A stretch of DNA of 32,182 nt from Paludibacter sp. UBA5753. GTDB taxonomy: Bacteria > Bacteroidota > Bacteroidia > Bacteroidales > Paludibacteraceae. The notes under the pieces are model-generated. The model worked only from the letters and a program-made list of their open reading frames with translations, was not told the origin of the DNA and ran no database searches. The stretch lies in the NCBI GenBank assembly GCA_002427615.1, contig DIFH01000137.1, positions 47,508 through 79,689 on the forward strand. The letters are read 5' to 3'. How positions within the stretch are numbered: position 1 is the first letter of the stretch; every line of letters begins with the position of its first letter. This document shows positions 22,717-31,925 of this stretch, piece by piece. A program made the translations under genes and the position numbers.

Positions 22717-23208
22717 ATGAGCAAAAAATCCATATTATTTGTTTGTCTCGGAAACATTTGTCGTTCACCCATGGCTGAAGGGATATTTCGGAAAATCGTT
22801 GAACGGGAAGGAGAGTCGGAAGGATTTACCATTGATTCGGCCGGTCTCATCGGCTATCATCAGGGAGAATTGCCCGACAGCCGCATGCGTTTTCATGCCG
22901 GCAAGCGTGGTTACACACTTTCGCATCGCTCCCGCCCCTTTTCGCGGGCTGACTTCGACCGTTTTGATATGATTATCGGGATGGATGAACAAAATATTGA
23001 TGGGCTCAGAGACAAAGCTCATACCTTAGAGGAAACACGCAAAGTTTTTCGCATGGTCGATTTCAGCTGTGATTTTCAGGCGACACATATTCCCGATCCA
23101 TATTACGGCGGCGATCAAGGGTTCGAACAGGTCATCGACTTACTGGAAGATGCTTGTGAAAAGCTTTATGCCGAAATCAGGGAAGAAAAACTAACCTTTA
23201 GTAGTTGA
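22717..23208 (+). CDS. Low-molecular-weight protein-tyrosine phosphatase
   Basis: The 163-residue protein has the active-site loop VCLGNICRSPMAEG with Cys10 as nucleophile and Arg16 (CX5R), and the general-acid Asp in HIPDPYYGG near residue 130. The start is certain because the loop begins at residue 10. Such enzymes dephosphorylate tyrosine or arginine residues, or act with capsule kinases (Wzb type); no kinase or polysaccharide gene is nearby, so the target is unknown. It is separated from pfkA by a terminator-like hairpin that ends 6 bases before the ATG. No promoter box is seen between the hairpin and the start. It converges with aroE, 36 bases away. Confidence 0.93.
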   Translation: MSKKSILFVCLGNICRSPMAEGIFRKIVEREGESEGFTIDSAGLIGYHQGELPDSRMRFHAGKRGYTLSHRSRPFSRADFDRFDMIIGMDEQNIDGLRDKAHTLEETRKVFRMVDFSCDFQATHIPDPYYGGDQGFEQVIDLLEDACEKLYAEIREEKLTFSS

Positions 23209-23244
23209 TACGAAATACCAAAAAAATTACTTTTCGGATGGTTT

Positions 23245-23982
23245 TTATTGGTTCCAAATCTCCCAGGCGGCCATAGCCTGTTCCTTAAGCATATTTTCGC
23301 CGTTTAATCCTTTAGCTCCCTGTTCTCTGCCTTTTTTCAGGAATAAAGTTTCGGCAGGATTATAGACTACATCGAAAAGCAGGTGTTTTTCGGTAAGAAA
23401 CTGGTAAGGAATGTCGGGACATTCGTCGGTATGCGGAAAAGTGCCGACAGGCGAAGCATTGACAATTATTTTATATTTTTCGATGATTTCCTGATTCAAA
23501 TCGGCATAAGTCAATCGTCCCGACTGTGCGGTTCGCGAAACGAATTGAGTGTCAATGCCAAGCTTATTCAACACATAATCAATGGCTTTTGAAGCACCAC
23601 CCGTTCCAAGTATAAGTGCGTTTTTATGAAAAGATTGCAAAAAGGGTTCAAGTGAATTTCCGAACCCGATAGCATCCGAGTTGTATCCTTTTAAAATGAG
23701 TTTATCATTTTCACGTATGAATTTAATTACATTTACCGCGCCGATTTTTTCAGCCGTTTCGTCTAATTCATTCAAAAACGGGATTACTTTTTCTTTATAC
23801 GGAATGGTAACATTCAAGCCGGAAAATTCGATCCTCTGAATTAATCCGGTGAACTTTGAAATATCATCCAATTCGTACAAATCATACCGCGCATCAATAT
23901 TTTCGGTTTCAAATTTCCCGGTAAAAAAACGTTTGGAGAACGAATGTACGAGCGGATAACCTATCAGTCCGAATTTTTTCAT
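23245..23982 (-). CDS. aroE: Shikimate dehydrogenase
   Basis: The 245-residue enzyme reduces 3-dehydroshikimate to shikimate with NADPH. It shows SFSKRFF (shikimate-binding Ser), GLNVTIPYK with catalytic Lys63, GAVNVI, YNSDAIGF with catalytic Asp103, the NADPH-binding GTGGASKA (126-133), NASPVGT and DVVYNP. It is shorter than the 272-residue E. coli AroE, as usual in Bacteroidota. Its ATG overlaps the stop of the DedA gene by 4 bases (ATGA), so the two are translationally coupled. Together with the TPR gene upstream they form one minus-strand operon. Confidence 0.95.
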   Translation of the reverse strand: MKKFGLIGYPLVHSFSKRFFTGKFETENIDARYDLYELDDISKFTGLIQRIEFSGLNVTIPYKEKVIPFLNELDETAEKIGAVNVIKFIRENDKLILKGYNSDAIGFGNSLEPFLQSFHKNALILGTGGASKAIDYVLNKLGIDTQFVSRTAQSGRLTYADLNQEIIEKYKIIVNASPVGTFPHTDECPDIPYQFLTEKHLLFDVVYNPAETLFLKKGREQGAKGLNGENMLKEQAMAAWEIWNQ

Positions 23983-24698
23983 TTTTTAAGTCGTTTGCGC
24001 AGATATTTAACCCCATAAAACAGGATAACCAAACCAAGCAGAATTAAAATACCATTGCTTAATTCGCGGTTATACTTGTCAATTAAATCGGACTGACCAT
24101 GAGCAACATAACCAAGCAAAGCCAAAATTATATTCCATATTCCCGCACCAAGTACCGTGTAAAACGTAAAACTAAGCAAATTCATTCTGGCAAGTCCGGC
24201 CGGAAGTGATATGAGTTGGCGTATGCCTGGGATAAGCCGGCCAACTAAAGTGGATATTTTCCCGTGATCGATGAAATATTTTTCTGCTTTCTGAATTTTT
24301 TCACTACTCAGCAACAATAATTTACCCGCTTTACTGTCAGCAAACTTGTACATAATCGGACGCCCCAACCAGACAGCCAGTGCGTAATTGATATACGCTC
24401 CTATCAATGCCCCCAATGTGCCGAAAAGTACAACCAGAAAAATATTCAATTTGCTGCCTGGTTTACTGGCAATGTATGCGGCGGGCGGGATTATTATTTC
24501 GGATGGAAAAGGAATAAATGAACTTTCGATGGCCATTAAAGTGGAAATACTAAAATAATTCATATTGTTTCCGTACCATTTTTCAACTTTTTGAATCATC
24601 GACAATGATTCGTTTTCAACTTTTACAGCCTCATTATCAGCCTTCAACACAGAAAAAGGAAGTAGAATTAAAATAAGAATTAAAAGTTTTTTTACCAT
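23979..24698 (-). CDS. DedA-family (SNARE-associated/VTT) membrane protein
   Basis: The 239-residue protein belongs to the DedA superfamily of inner-membrane proteins, some of which flip undecaprenyl phosphate or phospholipids. The N-terminus is a signal-like hydrophobic segment ending at VLKADNEA, an extra element before the DedA domain. The domain has FIPFPSEIIIPPAAY, membrane helices around residues 83-110, and the re-entrant motif GRLIPGIRQLISLPAGLARM with the conserved Arg-x-x-Pro-Gly-x-Arg. A final helix ILILLGLVILFYGV is followed by a basic tail (KYLRKRLKK). Substrate is not known. It overlaps aroE by 4 bases and follows the TPR gene by 48 bases. Confidence 0.9.
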   Translation of the reverse strand: MVKKLLILILILLPFSVLKADNEAVKVENESLSMIQKVEKWYGNNMNYFSISTLMAIESSFIPFPSEIIIPPAAYIASKPGSKLNIFLVVLFGTLGALIGAYINYALAVWLGRPIMYKFADSKAGKLLLLSSEKIQKAEKYFIDHGKISTLVGRLIPGIRQLISLPAGLARMNLLSFTFYTVLGAGIWNIILALLGYVAHGQSDLIDKYNRELSNGILILLGLVILFYGVKYLRKRLKK

Positions 24699-24746
24699 GG
24701 CTTTTTATTTTTCAGTTCGTTTCTGATAGTCATTTGGATAGGGATT

Positions 24747-26123
24747 TTACTGCAAAAAATCCATTTCGGATGCATCGGGACATATTTCAAAAAAAAGTTT
24801 TGTCGCATCCAGGTTTTGGGCAACGGCTTTTTTCAGGTACAATTTTGCAGCGGTGATATTATTTATTTTATAAAATGCTACTGCAATAAACAAGTCGACA
24901 TATTCCAGGGTATCATCCAGATCGTAAGCCGCCAGGTAATATTGTAAAGCAGTTTCATATTCGCCGTTATCCATGCAGATATTGGCGATAGCCATCAATG
25001 TATCAGGCTGGTCAGGATCAAGCGTAATCGATTTAAGATAGGCTACCAGCGCCTTTTCGGGATCATCCAATCCGATTAAACCTTCGGCAAGATAGACCCA
25101 GGCATCGGGCGCATCTTCCTGCAATTCCAACGCTTTATGAATGTATTTCAGGCTTTCGGTAAACATTTCTTTTTCGAGCAGGCAAATGCCCATTCCTGTA
25201 AGCGCGTCGTAATTCTCCGGCTGTTCGTCGAGCGATTTTGTATAATACTGAATTGCTTCATCGTAGCGTTCCATTTTTTCGTAGCTTTCACCTATATACA
25301 AGTTTGCCTGCCACGGGTCGAAGGCGGATTTTTCGTATTCAATATAAGATTCAACAGCCTGTTCATACTGGCCGAGTTGAAAATGAGCATGGGCTTTTTG
25401 CAGGCAGGTAAGCGTGTCGTCTTCGTTAATTGCCAACGCATAATCGTAAGCATTGATGGCATTTTGAAAATCCTGAAGTGAAAAATAGATTTGACCCAGA
25501 TTGAACCAAGCTTCGGACGTGTAAGAATCGATGTTAATAATCCGGTTATAAGTTTCGATAGCCTTTTCGTTATCAATCTGTTGTTCGTAACAAAAAGCCA
25601 ATTCGAAGAGCAAATCTACATTTTTGTCGTTATATTTATCTCCTTTTTTAAGAAACTTGATGGCTGTTTCAAAGTCGAGCTGAGCGATATAGATAAATGC
25701 CAGGTCGAGCGCAACGTTGTCTATATCGTCAAGTTCGTCATCCAGTATATTTTGACACAACATGAAAGCTTCCTTGTTGCGTCCGAGTCTCGAAAGCGCT
25801 TCGACTTTAAGTAATTTGAGTTCGTAATCTCCCGTATCGCTTAAAGAAGTAAGTATCCGGTAAGCCTTTTGGACATCTCCGACCACCAGATAAATTTTAG
25901 CCCGTTTTGTTTTCAGCACGCTGCTTCCCGGATGCAACTTAAGTCCGAACTCCAACGCTCCCGAACTATCTTTGGTTCTTCCTTTGCGGAGATAAAAGTC
26001 AACGATTGACTCCAACTCTTCCACATCGAAGTAGCCCGAACCGTTTCCTTCGAGGAATTGTTCATACCTCTTGATTAAATCATTGGATTCATCATCCACC
26101 GAGTAAGATAGTTTACGACTCAT
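24747..26123 (-). CDS. Cytoplasmic tetratricopeptide-repeat protein
   Basis: The 458-residue protein has no signal peptide. An acidic N-terminal region contains GYFDVEELESIVDFYLRKG. From about residue 100 to the end there are roughly ten tandem 34-residue TPR units, for example EAWFNLGQIYFSLQDFQNAI, DALTGMGICLLEKEMFTESL and DAWVYLAEGLIGLDDPEKAL. TPR arrays bind other proteins, so this is likely a scaffold or adaptor; its partner is unknown. It is the first gene of the TPR-dedA-aroE operon, with a Bacteroidota -7 box close upstream. Similar TPR proteins occur in many Bacteroidales, but I know no assigned role. Confidence 0.88.
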   Translation of the reverse strand: MSRKLSYSVDDESNDLIKRYEQFLEGNGSGYFDVEELESIVDFYLRKGRTKDSSGALEFGLKLHPGSSVLKTKRAKIYLVVGDVQKAYRILTSLSDTGDYELKLLKVEALSRLGRNKEAFMLCQNILDDELDDIDNVALDLAFIYIAQLDFETAIKFLKKGDKYNDKNVDLLFELAFCYEQQIDNEKAIETYNRIINIDSYTSEAWFNLGQIYFSLQDFQNAINAYDYALAINEDDTLTCLQKAHAHFQLGQYEQAVESYIEYEKSAFDPWQANLYIGESYEKMERYDEAIQYYTKSLDEQPENYDALTGMGICLLEKEMFTESLKYIHKALELQEDAPDAWVYLAEGLIGLDDPEKALVAYLKSITLDPDQPDTLMAIANICMDNGEYETALQYYLAAYDLDDTLEYVDLFIAVAFYKINNITAAKLYLKKAVAQNLDATKLFFEICPDASEMDFLQ

Positions 26124-26140
26124 ATCTTGCAGTTTTTTTG

Positions 26141-26148
26141 CAAAAGTA
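26141..26148 (-). promoter_or_regulatory. -7 box of the TPR-dedA-aroE operon
   Basis: Read on the minus strand: TACTTTTGC, matching TAnnTTTG, only 17 bases before the ATG at 26123. The leader would be about 10 bases. Confidence 0.5.
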
Positions 26149-26314
26149 ATGCTTTAAATGTAATAAAATAAACTGTTTAACGTAAAAGTTTTCAACAGAG
26201 GGAACGACAGGATTAATTTTCAAACAAATCCGGCAAATAAAGAGTGGTTTTAGGAACGGTTTTTGAAATGATTTTTCACTGTTGTAGAAAACAAAAACTG
26301 TATACAAAAAATAC

Positions 26315-26322
26315 TATCTTTG
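26315..26322 (+). promoter_or_regulatory. -7 box of the Nudix gene promoter
   Basis: TATCTTTGC on the plus strand, a strong match. Transcription would start near 26329, so the TTG at 26320 cannot be the start codon and the ATG at 26335 would have almost no leader; this favours the ATG at 26362. Confidence 0.55.
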
Positions 26323-26361
26323 CAAAGTTGGAGGATGATAACTCTCAAAAAAACATCAAAT

Positions 26362-26889
26362 ATGCATTTTTCTTCGTTATTTCAATATTGTCCTCGATGC
26401 GGCTCACATTCATTTATTCAAAATAATGAAAAATCGAAGCGTTGTGAATCGTGCGGCTTTGTTTTGTATGTAAATGCTTCGGCGGCTGTTGCGGCATTTA
26501 TTGTAAACGAAAAAGGCGAAATGTTGGTTTGTAAACGAGCCAAAGAACCCGCGAAAGGCGCTCTCGATTTGCCCGGAGGATTTGTGGATGACAACGAAAC
26601 TGCCGAAGAAGCTGTGGTACGTGAAATCCGCGAAGAGTTAAATGCGAATGTTACCGATTTGAAATATCTTTTTTCGTTACCCAACCAATATGAGTACAGC
26701 GGCTGGACAATCCCTACACTGGATATGTTTTTCACGTGTCAATTAGATAATTACCAGAACCTGCAACCATCGGACGACGTGGAAGCTTATGAATTTATCC
26801 GGATTGACGAACTCAACACCGAACAATTCGGTTTAAATTCTATAAAAAAGGGAGTCGGTCTCTTTCGCGAACAGTTGAAAATTAAGTGA
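26362..26889 (+). CDS. Nudix hydrolase with N-terminal zinc ribbon
   Basis: The 175-residue protein begins with a zinc ribbon, CPRC (Cys10, Cys13) and CESC (Cys28, Cys31), joined to a Nudix domain. The Nudix box runs GFVDDNETAEEAVVREIREE (from Gly73), matching GX5EX7REUXEE, with Asn in place of the final Gly region. Before it, MLVCKRAKEPAKGALDLPGG is typical. This arrangement resembles the NADH pyrophosphatase (NudC-like) group, which removes the NMN moiety of NAD(H) or NAD-capped RNA, but the NudC motif SQPWPFPxS is absent, so the substrate is open: any nucleoside diphosphate linked to another moiety. The ATG at 26362 is the best start given the promoter. It stands alone; a promoter for the next gene begins within its last bases. 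Confidence 0.88.
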   Translation: MHFSSLFQYCPRCGSHSFIQNNEKSKRCESCGFVLYVNASAAVAAFIVNEKGEMLVCKRAKEPAKGALDLPGGFVDDNETAEEAVVREIREELNANVTDLKYLFSLPNQYEYSGWTIPTLDMFFTCQLDNYQNLQPSDDVEAYEFIRIDELNTEQFGLNSIKKGVGLFREQLKIK

Positions 26890-26903
26890 ATGTTGTATAT
26901 TTG
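26875..26903 (+). promoter_or_regulatory. Promoter for the exported TPR-barrel protein pair
   Basis: TTG (26875-26877), 18 bases, then TATATTTG (26896-26903), with good Bacteroidota spacing. The -33 element lies inside the end of the Nudix gene. Transcription would start near 26911, giving a leader of nearly 100 bases. Confidence 0.5.
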
Positions 26904-27007
26904 TATGAATTATGACAGGCGATAAAGAATCTCTTTTAAAATTCCGCACAAAAGACAAATAAATTATTGGTATTAAAAAAAATTATCAGCGCTAAATTAT
27001 ACATTTC

Positions 27008-30000
27008 ATGATGAGAAAAATTATTGTATTCAGTTTACTGTTAAGTTTATTCGCCGGAATGAATATGGCTCAGCAAACGCTTATTTACACCAACCGGGAT
27101 GTGCTTTTCAATCAGGGGAAAGAACTTTTTACGCAGCGAAAATTTGCCGCTTCGTATCGCAGCTTCGAAGAGTTTCTGAAAACGACCGAAACCACAAAAG
27201 CCGGACAGATACAGGAAGCCGAGTATTACATGGCTGCCAATGCTTATGAATTACGGCAGGATGATGCCGCAGAACAACTGAAAAACTACCTTTTCAAACA
27301 TCCTTACACGCCGTTTTTCGACAAGACAAATGTTATGCTCGGCATGCTCGAATACGAAAGTAAAAAATACGCCGAAGCGCTTGCCTATTTCAATCAGGTA
27401 AACCCAAAGCGCCTCGGACAGCGCGAGCGCATCGACTTTCTGTTCTGCAAGGGTTATGCCAGCCTCGAAACAAAAAACTATCAGCAAGCTCTGGCTATTT
27501 TCAAAGAACTGAAAGACATGAATACGCGATATAATTTATCGGCAACCTACTATTACGCTTATTCAGAATACACCTTGGGAAATTATGAAGCCGCACTTCC
27601 CGAATTCCTGAAAATAGAGGATAACCCTGCGTATAAAAATATTGTACCTTACTATATTATTCAGATTTATTATGCCCGGAAAGAGTTTGATAAGATGAAT
27701 GAACGTGCCGACTTGTTGCTCAAAAACAACCCTTCCAACCCGAACAATGGTGAAATTTATCGCATCATGGGTGAAATTTCGTACAGTAAAAAAGATTTTG
27801 ATAAAGCCATCAGTTATTTCAAAGAATACGAAAAAATATCGGCTCAGGTATTACGTAACGACATGTATTTATTGGGTTTATCTTACTATCAAACTAAGGA
27901 CTTTGCAAATGCGGTGTCGTATCTTTCGAAAGCAACAACCGAAACCGACGAAATGACCGAAAATGCTTACCTGCATATCGGGAATGCATACATCCAGCTG
28001 AACGACAAAACCAATGCGCGATTAGCTTACGAAGCATCGTTGCGCACCAACTTCAACAAAACCATACGCGAAGAAGCCCTGTATAATTATGCCTTAACCA
28101 CTTACGAAACGACTTCGGCTTTTGGCGAATCGATAACGGCTTTTGAACAATTTCTGAGCGAATTCCCGAACTCGAAATACATGGACAAAGCTTACGATTA
28201 TCTGACAACGGTGTACATGACTTCAAAAAATTACGAATCGGCTTACCAATCGATTCTGAAAATTAAAAACCTGAATTCAAAACTACTCGAAACCAAACAA
28301 TATCTACTTTATCAGATTGGCGCTGAAGCATTCACACAAAATAACCAGGCTAAAGCCATCGAGTATTTCACCTTGTCGTTACAAAGTTCATCAACCGGAA
28401 AATATTCTGCCGAAAGCTATTTCTGGCGTTCCGAAAGCTATTTCCGCAATAATCAACCCGATAAAAGCATTGCCGACCTGAAATCGTTTTTTGCAAACAG
28501 ATATGCTAAATCGAGCATAAATTATAAAACTGCTAATTATTCGATGGCTTATGCCTATTTCTCCCAGAAAAACTACAACGAAGCGCTGGGCTGGTTCCTG
28601 AAATATATCGACCTGGAAACCAATTCCGGAGCAACAGCTTATGCCGATGCGCTCAACAGGATCGGCGATTGCTATTTCAACGCGCGTAATTTTTCCAAAG
28701 CCGAAACTTATTATGCTAAAGCATCTTCAGCGAGTTCGGAAACCGGTGATTATGCAATATTCCAAAGCGCTTATGCGGCGGGCTTACAAAAAAATTACAC
28801 GACAAAAATCAACCGGCTCGAAAATCTGATTTCGACATACCCGAACTCCGAATATATCGACGACGCCCTGTATGAAATGGGACGTGCTTATGTAATGCTT
28901 GAGAATGACTCCAAAGCCATTTCTACCTACCAGCGTTTGCTCAGCCTGCAGCCCAACAGCAATCAGGCGCGAAAGGCCGCCCTCGAAATAGGTATGATTT
29001 ATTTCAACCAGAACAATTACGACCAGGCAATTACGGCTTACAAAAAGGTTATTTCATCCTATCCCGGAACCGAAGAATCGTACACGGCGCTCGAAAGTCT
29101 CGAATCGGTTTATATCGAGAAAAACGATGTCGCCTCATATCTGGCTTACACCAAAACACTGGATATGAAAATCGGCGCCAACACGGCAACCCGCGAAGAT
29201 TCCATTTCATATATCGCAGCCGAAAGACAATACATGAATGCCAATTACGCGCAAGCAATTACCGGATTGCGCTCGTACCTGAACAGTTATTGTTCGGGAG
29301 GACGTTACTGCACTATCGCACAATTTTACCTTGCCGACAGTTATTACCGAACCAACGACAAAGACAACGCGCTGGCTGCCTATCAGGCGTTATTGCTGAT
29401 TGCCGGCAACCAATACATACAGGAAGCCACAACCCGTTGCGCCGAAATCACTTACGACCAGAAGAATTATAACTCCTCGTTGCAATACTTTAAACAATTG
29501 CAATACATGGCGCAAAGCGCCGACGACCGCAACGTGGCTCGCTTGGGAATCCTCCGCTGCAGCTATTTCCTGAACGACCATCAAACCACCATAAGCATTG
29601 CCAACGAAATTCTGAACGACACAAGATCGAGCGCCGAACTGAAATCGGAAGCCCGTTATAACAGGGCTAAAGCTTACATTGCACTGAACCAGTCATCGCA
29701 GGCGTTAGCCGATTTGAAAACACTGGCTGCCGATACGCGTACCGCCAATGGAGCCGAATCGAAATATTTACTGGCTAATCTTTATTTCGAACAGGGAAAA
29801 CTTACCGATACTGAAAACGAAGTGCTTGATTTTGCCAAAAAAAATACACCTTACCAGTTCTGGCTGGCACGTAGCTTTGTGCTGCTTTCGGATGTTTACA
29901 TCCTGCAAAACAATGACTTCCAAGCCAAACAATACCTGTTAAGTTTACAGAAAAATTATACCGTTCCCGACGAAATCCAGACATTGATTATCGAACGACT

Positions 30001-30043
30001 CGATGCCATAGCTCAACGTGAGAGTCAAAAGATGATAAACTGA
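27008..30043 (+). CDS. Large exported tetratricopeptide-repeat protein
   Basis: The 1011-residue protein has a signal peptide (MMRKIIVFSLLLSLFAGMNMA, cleaved before QQT), so it acts in the periplasm or at the outer membrane. The rest is almost entirely TPR-like helical repeats, about 25 units, with BamD/YbgF-type phrases: EAEYYMAANAYELRQDDAAE, NAYLHIGNAYIQLNDKTNAR, DDALYEMGRAYVMLENDSKA and RKAALEIGMIYFNQNNYDQA. A CSGGRYC pair near residue 760 may form a disulfide. Such proteins normally hold other envelope proteins. It ends 3 bases before the next frame, so it is almost certainly cotranscribed with the barrel protein gene. An ATG at 27011 is an equal start candidate. Specific function unknown. 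Confidence 0.9.
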   Translation: MMRKIIVFSLLLSLFAGMNMAQQTLIYTNRDVLFNQGKELFTQRKFAASYRSFEEFLKTTETTKAGQIQEAEYYMAANAYELRQDDAAEQLKNYLFKHPYTPFFDKTNVMLGMLEYESKKYAEALAYFNQVNPKRLGQRERIDFLFCKGYASLETKNYQQALAIFKELKDMNTRYNLSATYYYAYSEYTLGNYEAALPEFLKIEDNPAYKNIVPYYIIQIYYARKEFDKMNERADLLLKNNPSNPNNGEIYRIMGEISYSKKDFDKAISYFKEYEKISAQVLRNDMYLLGLSYYQTKDFANAVSYLSKATTETDEMTENAYLHIGNAYIQLNDKTNARLAYEASLRTNFNKTIREEALYNYALTTYETTSAFGESITAFEQFLSEFPNSKYMDKAYDYLTTVYMTSKNYESAYQSILKIKNLNSKLLETKQYLLYQIGAEAFTQNNQAKAIEYFTLSLQSSSTGKYSAESYFWRSESYFRNNQPDKSIADLKSFFANRYAKSSINYKTANYSMAYAYFSQKNYNEALGWFLKYIDLETNSGATAYADALNRIGDCYFNARNFSKAETYYAKASSASSETGDYAIFQSAYAAGLQKNYTTKINRLENLISTYPNSEYIDDALYEMGRAYVMLENDSKAISTYQRLLSLQPNSNQARKAALEIGMIYFNQNNYDQAITAYKKVISSYPGTEESYTALESLESVYIEKNDVASYLAYTKTLDMKIGANTATREDSISYIAAERQYMNANYAQAITGLRSYLNSYCSGGRYCTIAQFYLADSYYRTNDKDNALAAYQALLLIAGNQYIQEATTRCAEITYDQKNYNSSLQYFKQLQYMAQSADDRNVARLGILRCSYFLNDHQTTISIANEILNDTRSSAELKSEARYNRAKAYIALNQSSQALADLKTLAADTRTANGAESKYLLANLYFEQGKLTDTENEVLDFAKKNTPYQFWLARSFVLLSDVYILQNNDFQAKQYLLSLQKNYTVPDEIQTLIIERLDAIAQRESQKMIN

Positions 30044-30094
30044 TAATTGATGAAGATGAAACAGAAATTGAAAATTTTTAATACATTTATGACG

Positions 30095-31861
30095 ATGAAA
30101 ACTTCAAAATATATAATACCTGCACTGTTGTTGATGGCTGTCGGGGCAAATGCACAAACAGTTGATCAGAATGTAACCGTTGAGCGCGAATATCAACCGG
30201 TCATTCAGGATGCCGGAAAAATAAGTTCGGTACCGGAAATTATAGAACCGGCTGTTGAAAAAACAGCTGTCAAATACACCGAATTTAATCTGCCATTACC
30301 GATAGGTCAGAATATCCACACGCTCTCTGCGGCCGAACTTGAGCGTCAACGCCGAAAAAATCCGAACGGAGCTTTTGTCCGCGTGGGGTTAGGAAACTAT
30401 TTTAATAATATGGTGGATTTTGCCCTGCCTGTCATCAAAAAACCCAACATGCGTTTCGACATGAAACTGAACCATTTGGCTACATTTAGCAAAGAAGCGC
30501 ATTCAACCACCAATGCCGCGCTTATGTTCGACAATTATTTTAAAAAAATGGATTTGTATGCCGGTATCGGACTCAGGCATGAATATTTCAAATATTACGG
30601 CGACCAATTTGACAGAACCGGAGCAGTTACCGACTTATCGGCGTTGGCTACCGGCGGATTGGCAAAATACAAAGAACTGAATCTGGTGCGCATAAACCGC
30701 ACGGCCAAAACATTCTCGTTAGATGAGATTGCCAACAGCCCCGATAATGATGTTTTCTGGCGTTTCAACACCTACGTCGGAGTACGCTCATTACCCAATA
30801 CAAACGGTTTACGCTATTTGGGTGAAATACAATACAAAACCTTTGATTCGCGCAACGGGCTCACCGAAAATATTATACACACAAAAGCACGCTTCAACAC
30901 ACAAAACGGCAGAAACAGGCTGGGATTGGATATTGAAATGCAAAACATGATGTATAAATCGGATATCGACGCGGTCATTAATGTATGGGACAGCTATACG
31001 GTTTTTTCAATGAATCCTTATTACAGCATTGAACGGAACAGTTGGAATCTCCGGCTGGGTGTGAAATCGAGCTTTTCATTCGTGCATGGTCGTCCGTTTA
31101 ACCCTTCGCCCGATATCAACGCCGAGTGGAAAGCCGTTCCGAAATGGTTAGCCGTGTATGCCGGCGTAGAAGGAGGTTATAATGTAAACACACTCGACGG
31201 GATGTTTACCGAGAACCGTTTTCTCTACTCCGATTTACGCGTGAAAGACACTTACACGCCCTTAAACGCCTATATCGGCGTGAAAGTAAAACCGGCTTAC
31301 AATGTATTACTCGATGCTTATGTAAACTATCGCTATATCGACAATCAGTATTTCTTCGTCAATAAAGATTATGCTTATTCTGAGCTGTCGTCGGCATCTT
31401 TGGCTTTACCCAATGATTCGGTTATTTACAGCAACAGATTTAATGCCATCTACAGCGAAGCATCGCTCCTGAAAATAGGTATAAGGGCTAACTACAACAT
31501 TCGCAACCTGATCAACATCCAACTGAAAGGAGCCTACAACGACTGGAAGGTTTTTGACATCCCCGTAGCCTGGAATAAACCGAAATTTGAAGCCGATATA
31601 GCGGCAGACTGGCGCATAACCCACAACCTGAACATATCGACCAATGTATTTTTCGAAAGCGAACGTTTTGCCAAGTTAGACGACATGTCCTTGCGCATGC
31701 GCCCAAAAGTAGACATCAACTTAGGCGCTTCCTACTCCTACCTCAACTGGTTCACCATGTTTGCCAAAATTAATAACCTGATTAATAATCCGTACCAGGA
31801 TTTCTACGGTTACGAAGTGCAAGGTACCAATGTAATGGTGGGAGCGGCGTTTTCATTTTGA
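30095..31861 (+). CDS. Outer-membrane beta-barrel protein of unknown function, partner of the TPR protein
   Basis: From this start the 588-residue precursor has a standard signal peptide, MKTSKYIIPALLLMAVGANA, cleaved before QTVDQ. An earlier ATG at 30050 would add 15 residues and is closer to the TPR stop; the start is therefore uncertain. The mature N-terminus reads VTVEREYQPVIQDAGKI and VPEIIEPAVEKT, a conserved-looking linker. From about residue 90 the protein is a series of amphipathic strands (FVRVGLGNYFNNMVDFALPV, LYAGIGLRHEYFKYYG, LNISTNVFFESERFA) ending VMVGAAFSF with a C-terminal Phe, typical of barrels. There is no plug domain, so it is not a complete TonB-dependent receptor although it may be annotated as one. 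It is followed by a strong terminator. Confidence 0.87.
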   Translation: MKTSKYIIPALLLMAVGANAQTVDQNVTVEREYQPVIQDAGKISSVPEIIEPAVEKTAVKYTEFNLPLPIGQNIHTLSAAELERQRRKNPNGAFVRVGLGNYFNNMVDFALPVIKKPNMRFDMKLNHLATFSKEAHSTTNAALMFDNYFKKMDLYAGIGLRHEYFKYYGDQFDRTGAVTDLSALATGGLAKYKELNLVRINRTAKTFSLDEIANSPDNDVFWRFNTYVGVRSLPNTNGLRYLGEIQYKTFDSRNGLTENIIHTKARFNTQNGRNRLGLDIEMQNMMYKSDIDAVINVWDSYTVFSMNPYYSIERNSWNLRLGVKSSFSFVHGRPFNPSPDINAEWKAVPKWLAVYAGVEGGYNVNTLDGMFTENRFLYSDLRVKDTYTPLNAYIGVKVKPAYNVLLDAYVNYRYIDNQYFFVNKDYAYSELSSASLALPNDSVIYSNRFNAIYSEASLLKIGIRANYNIRNLINIQLKGAYNDWKVFDIPVAWNKPKFEADIAADWRITHNLNISTNVFFESERFAKLDDMSLRMRPKVDINLGASYSYLNWFTMFAKINNLINNPYQDFYGYEVQGTNVMVGAAFSF

Positions 31862-31879
31862 AAAAAAACATTCAATGTG

Positions 31880-31925
31880 AAAACGAAGGCGTCCAAAAAA
31901 AATAAATGGACACCTTCGTTTTTTA
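31880..31925 (+). terminator. Terminator after the outer-membrane barrel gene
   Basis: Stem AAACGAAGGCGTCC (31881-31894) / GGACACCTTCGTTT (31908-31921) with one mismatch and a 13-base A-rich loop, followed by a T-run. It starts about 20 bases after the gene stop. Confidence 0.85.

Noticed and set aside
30050..31861. Complete TonB-dependent receptor
   Set aside because: There is no plug domain or TonB box, only an N-terminal linker followed by barrel strands.
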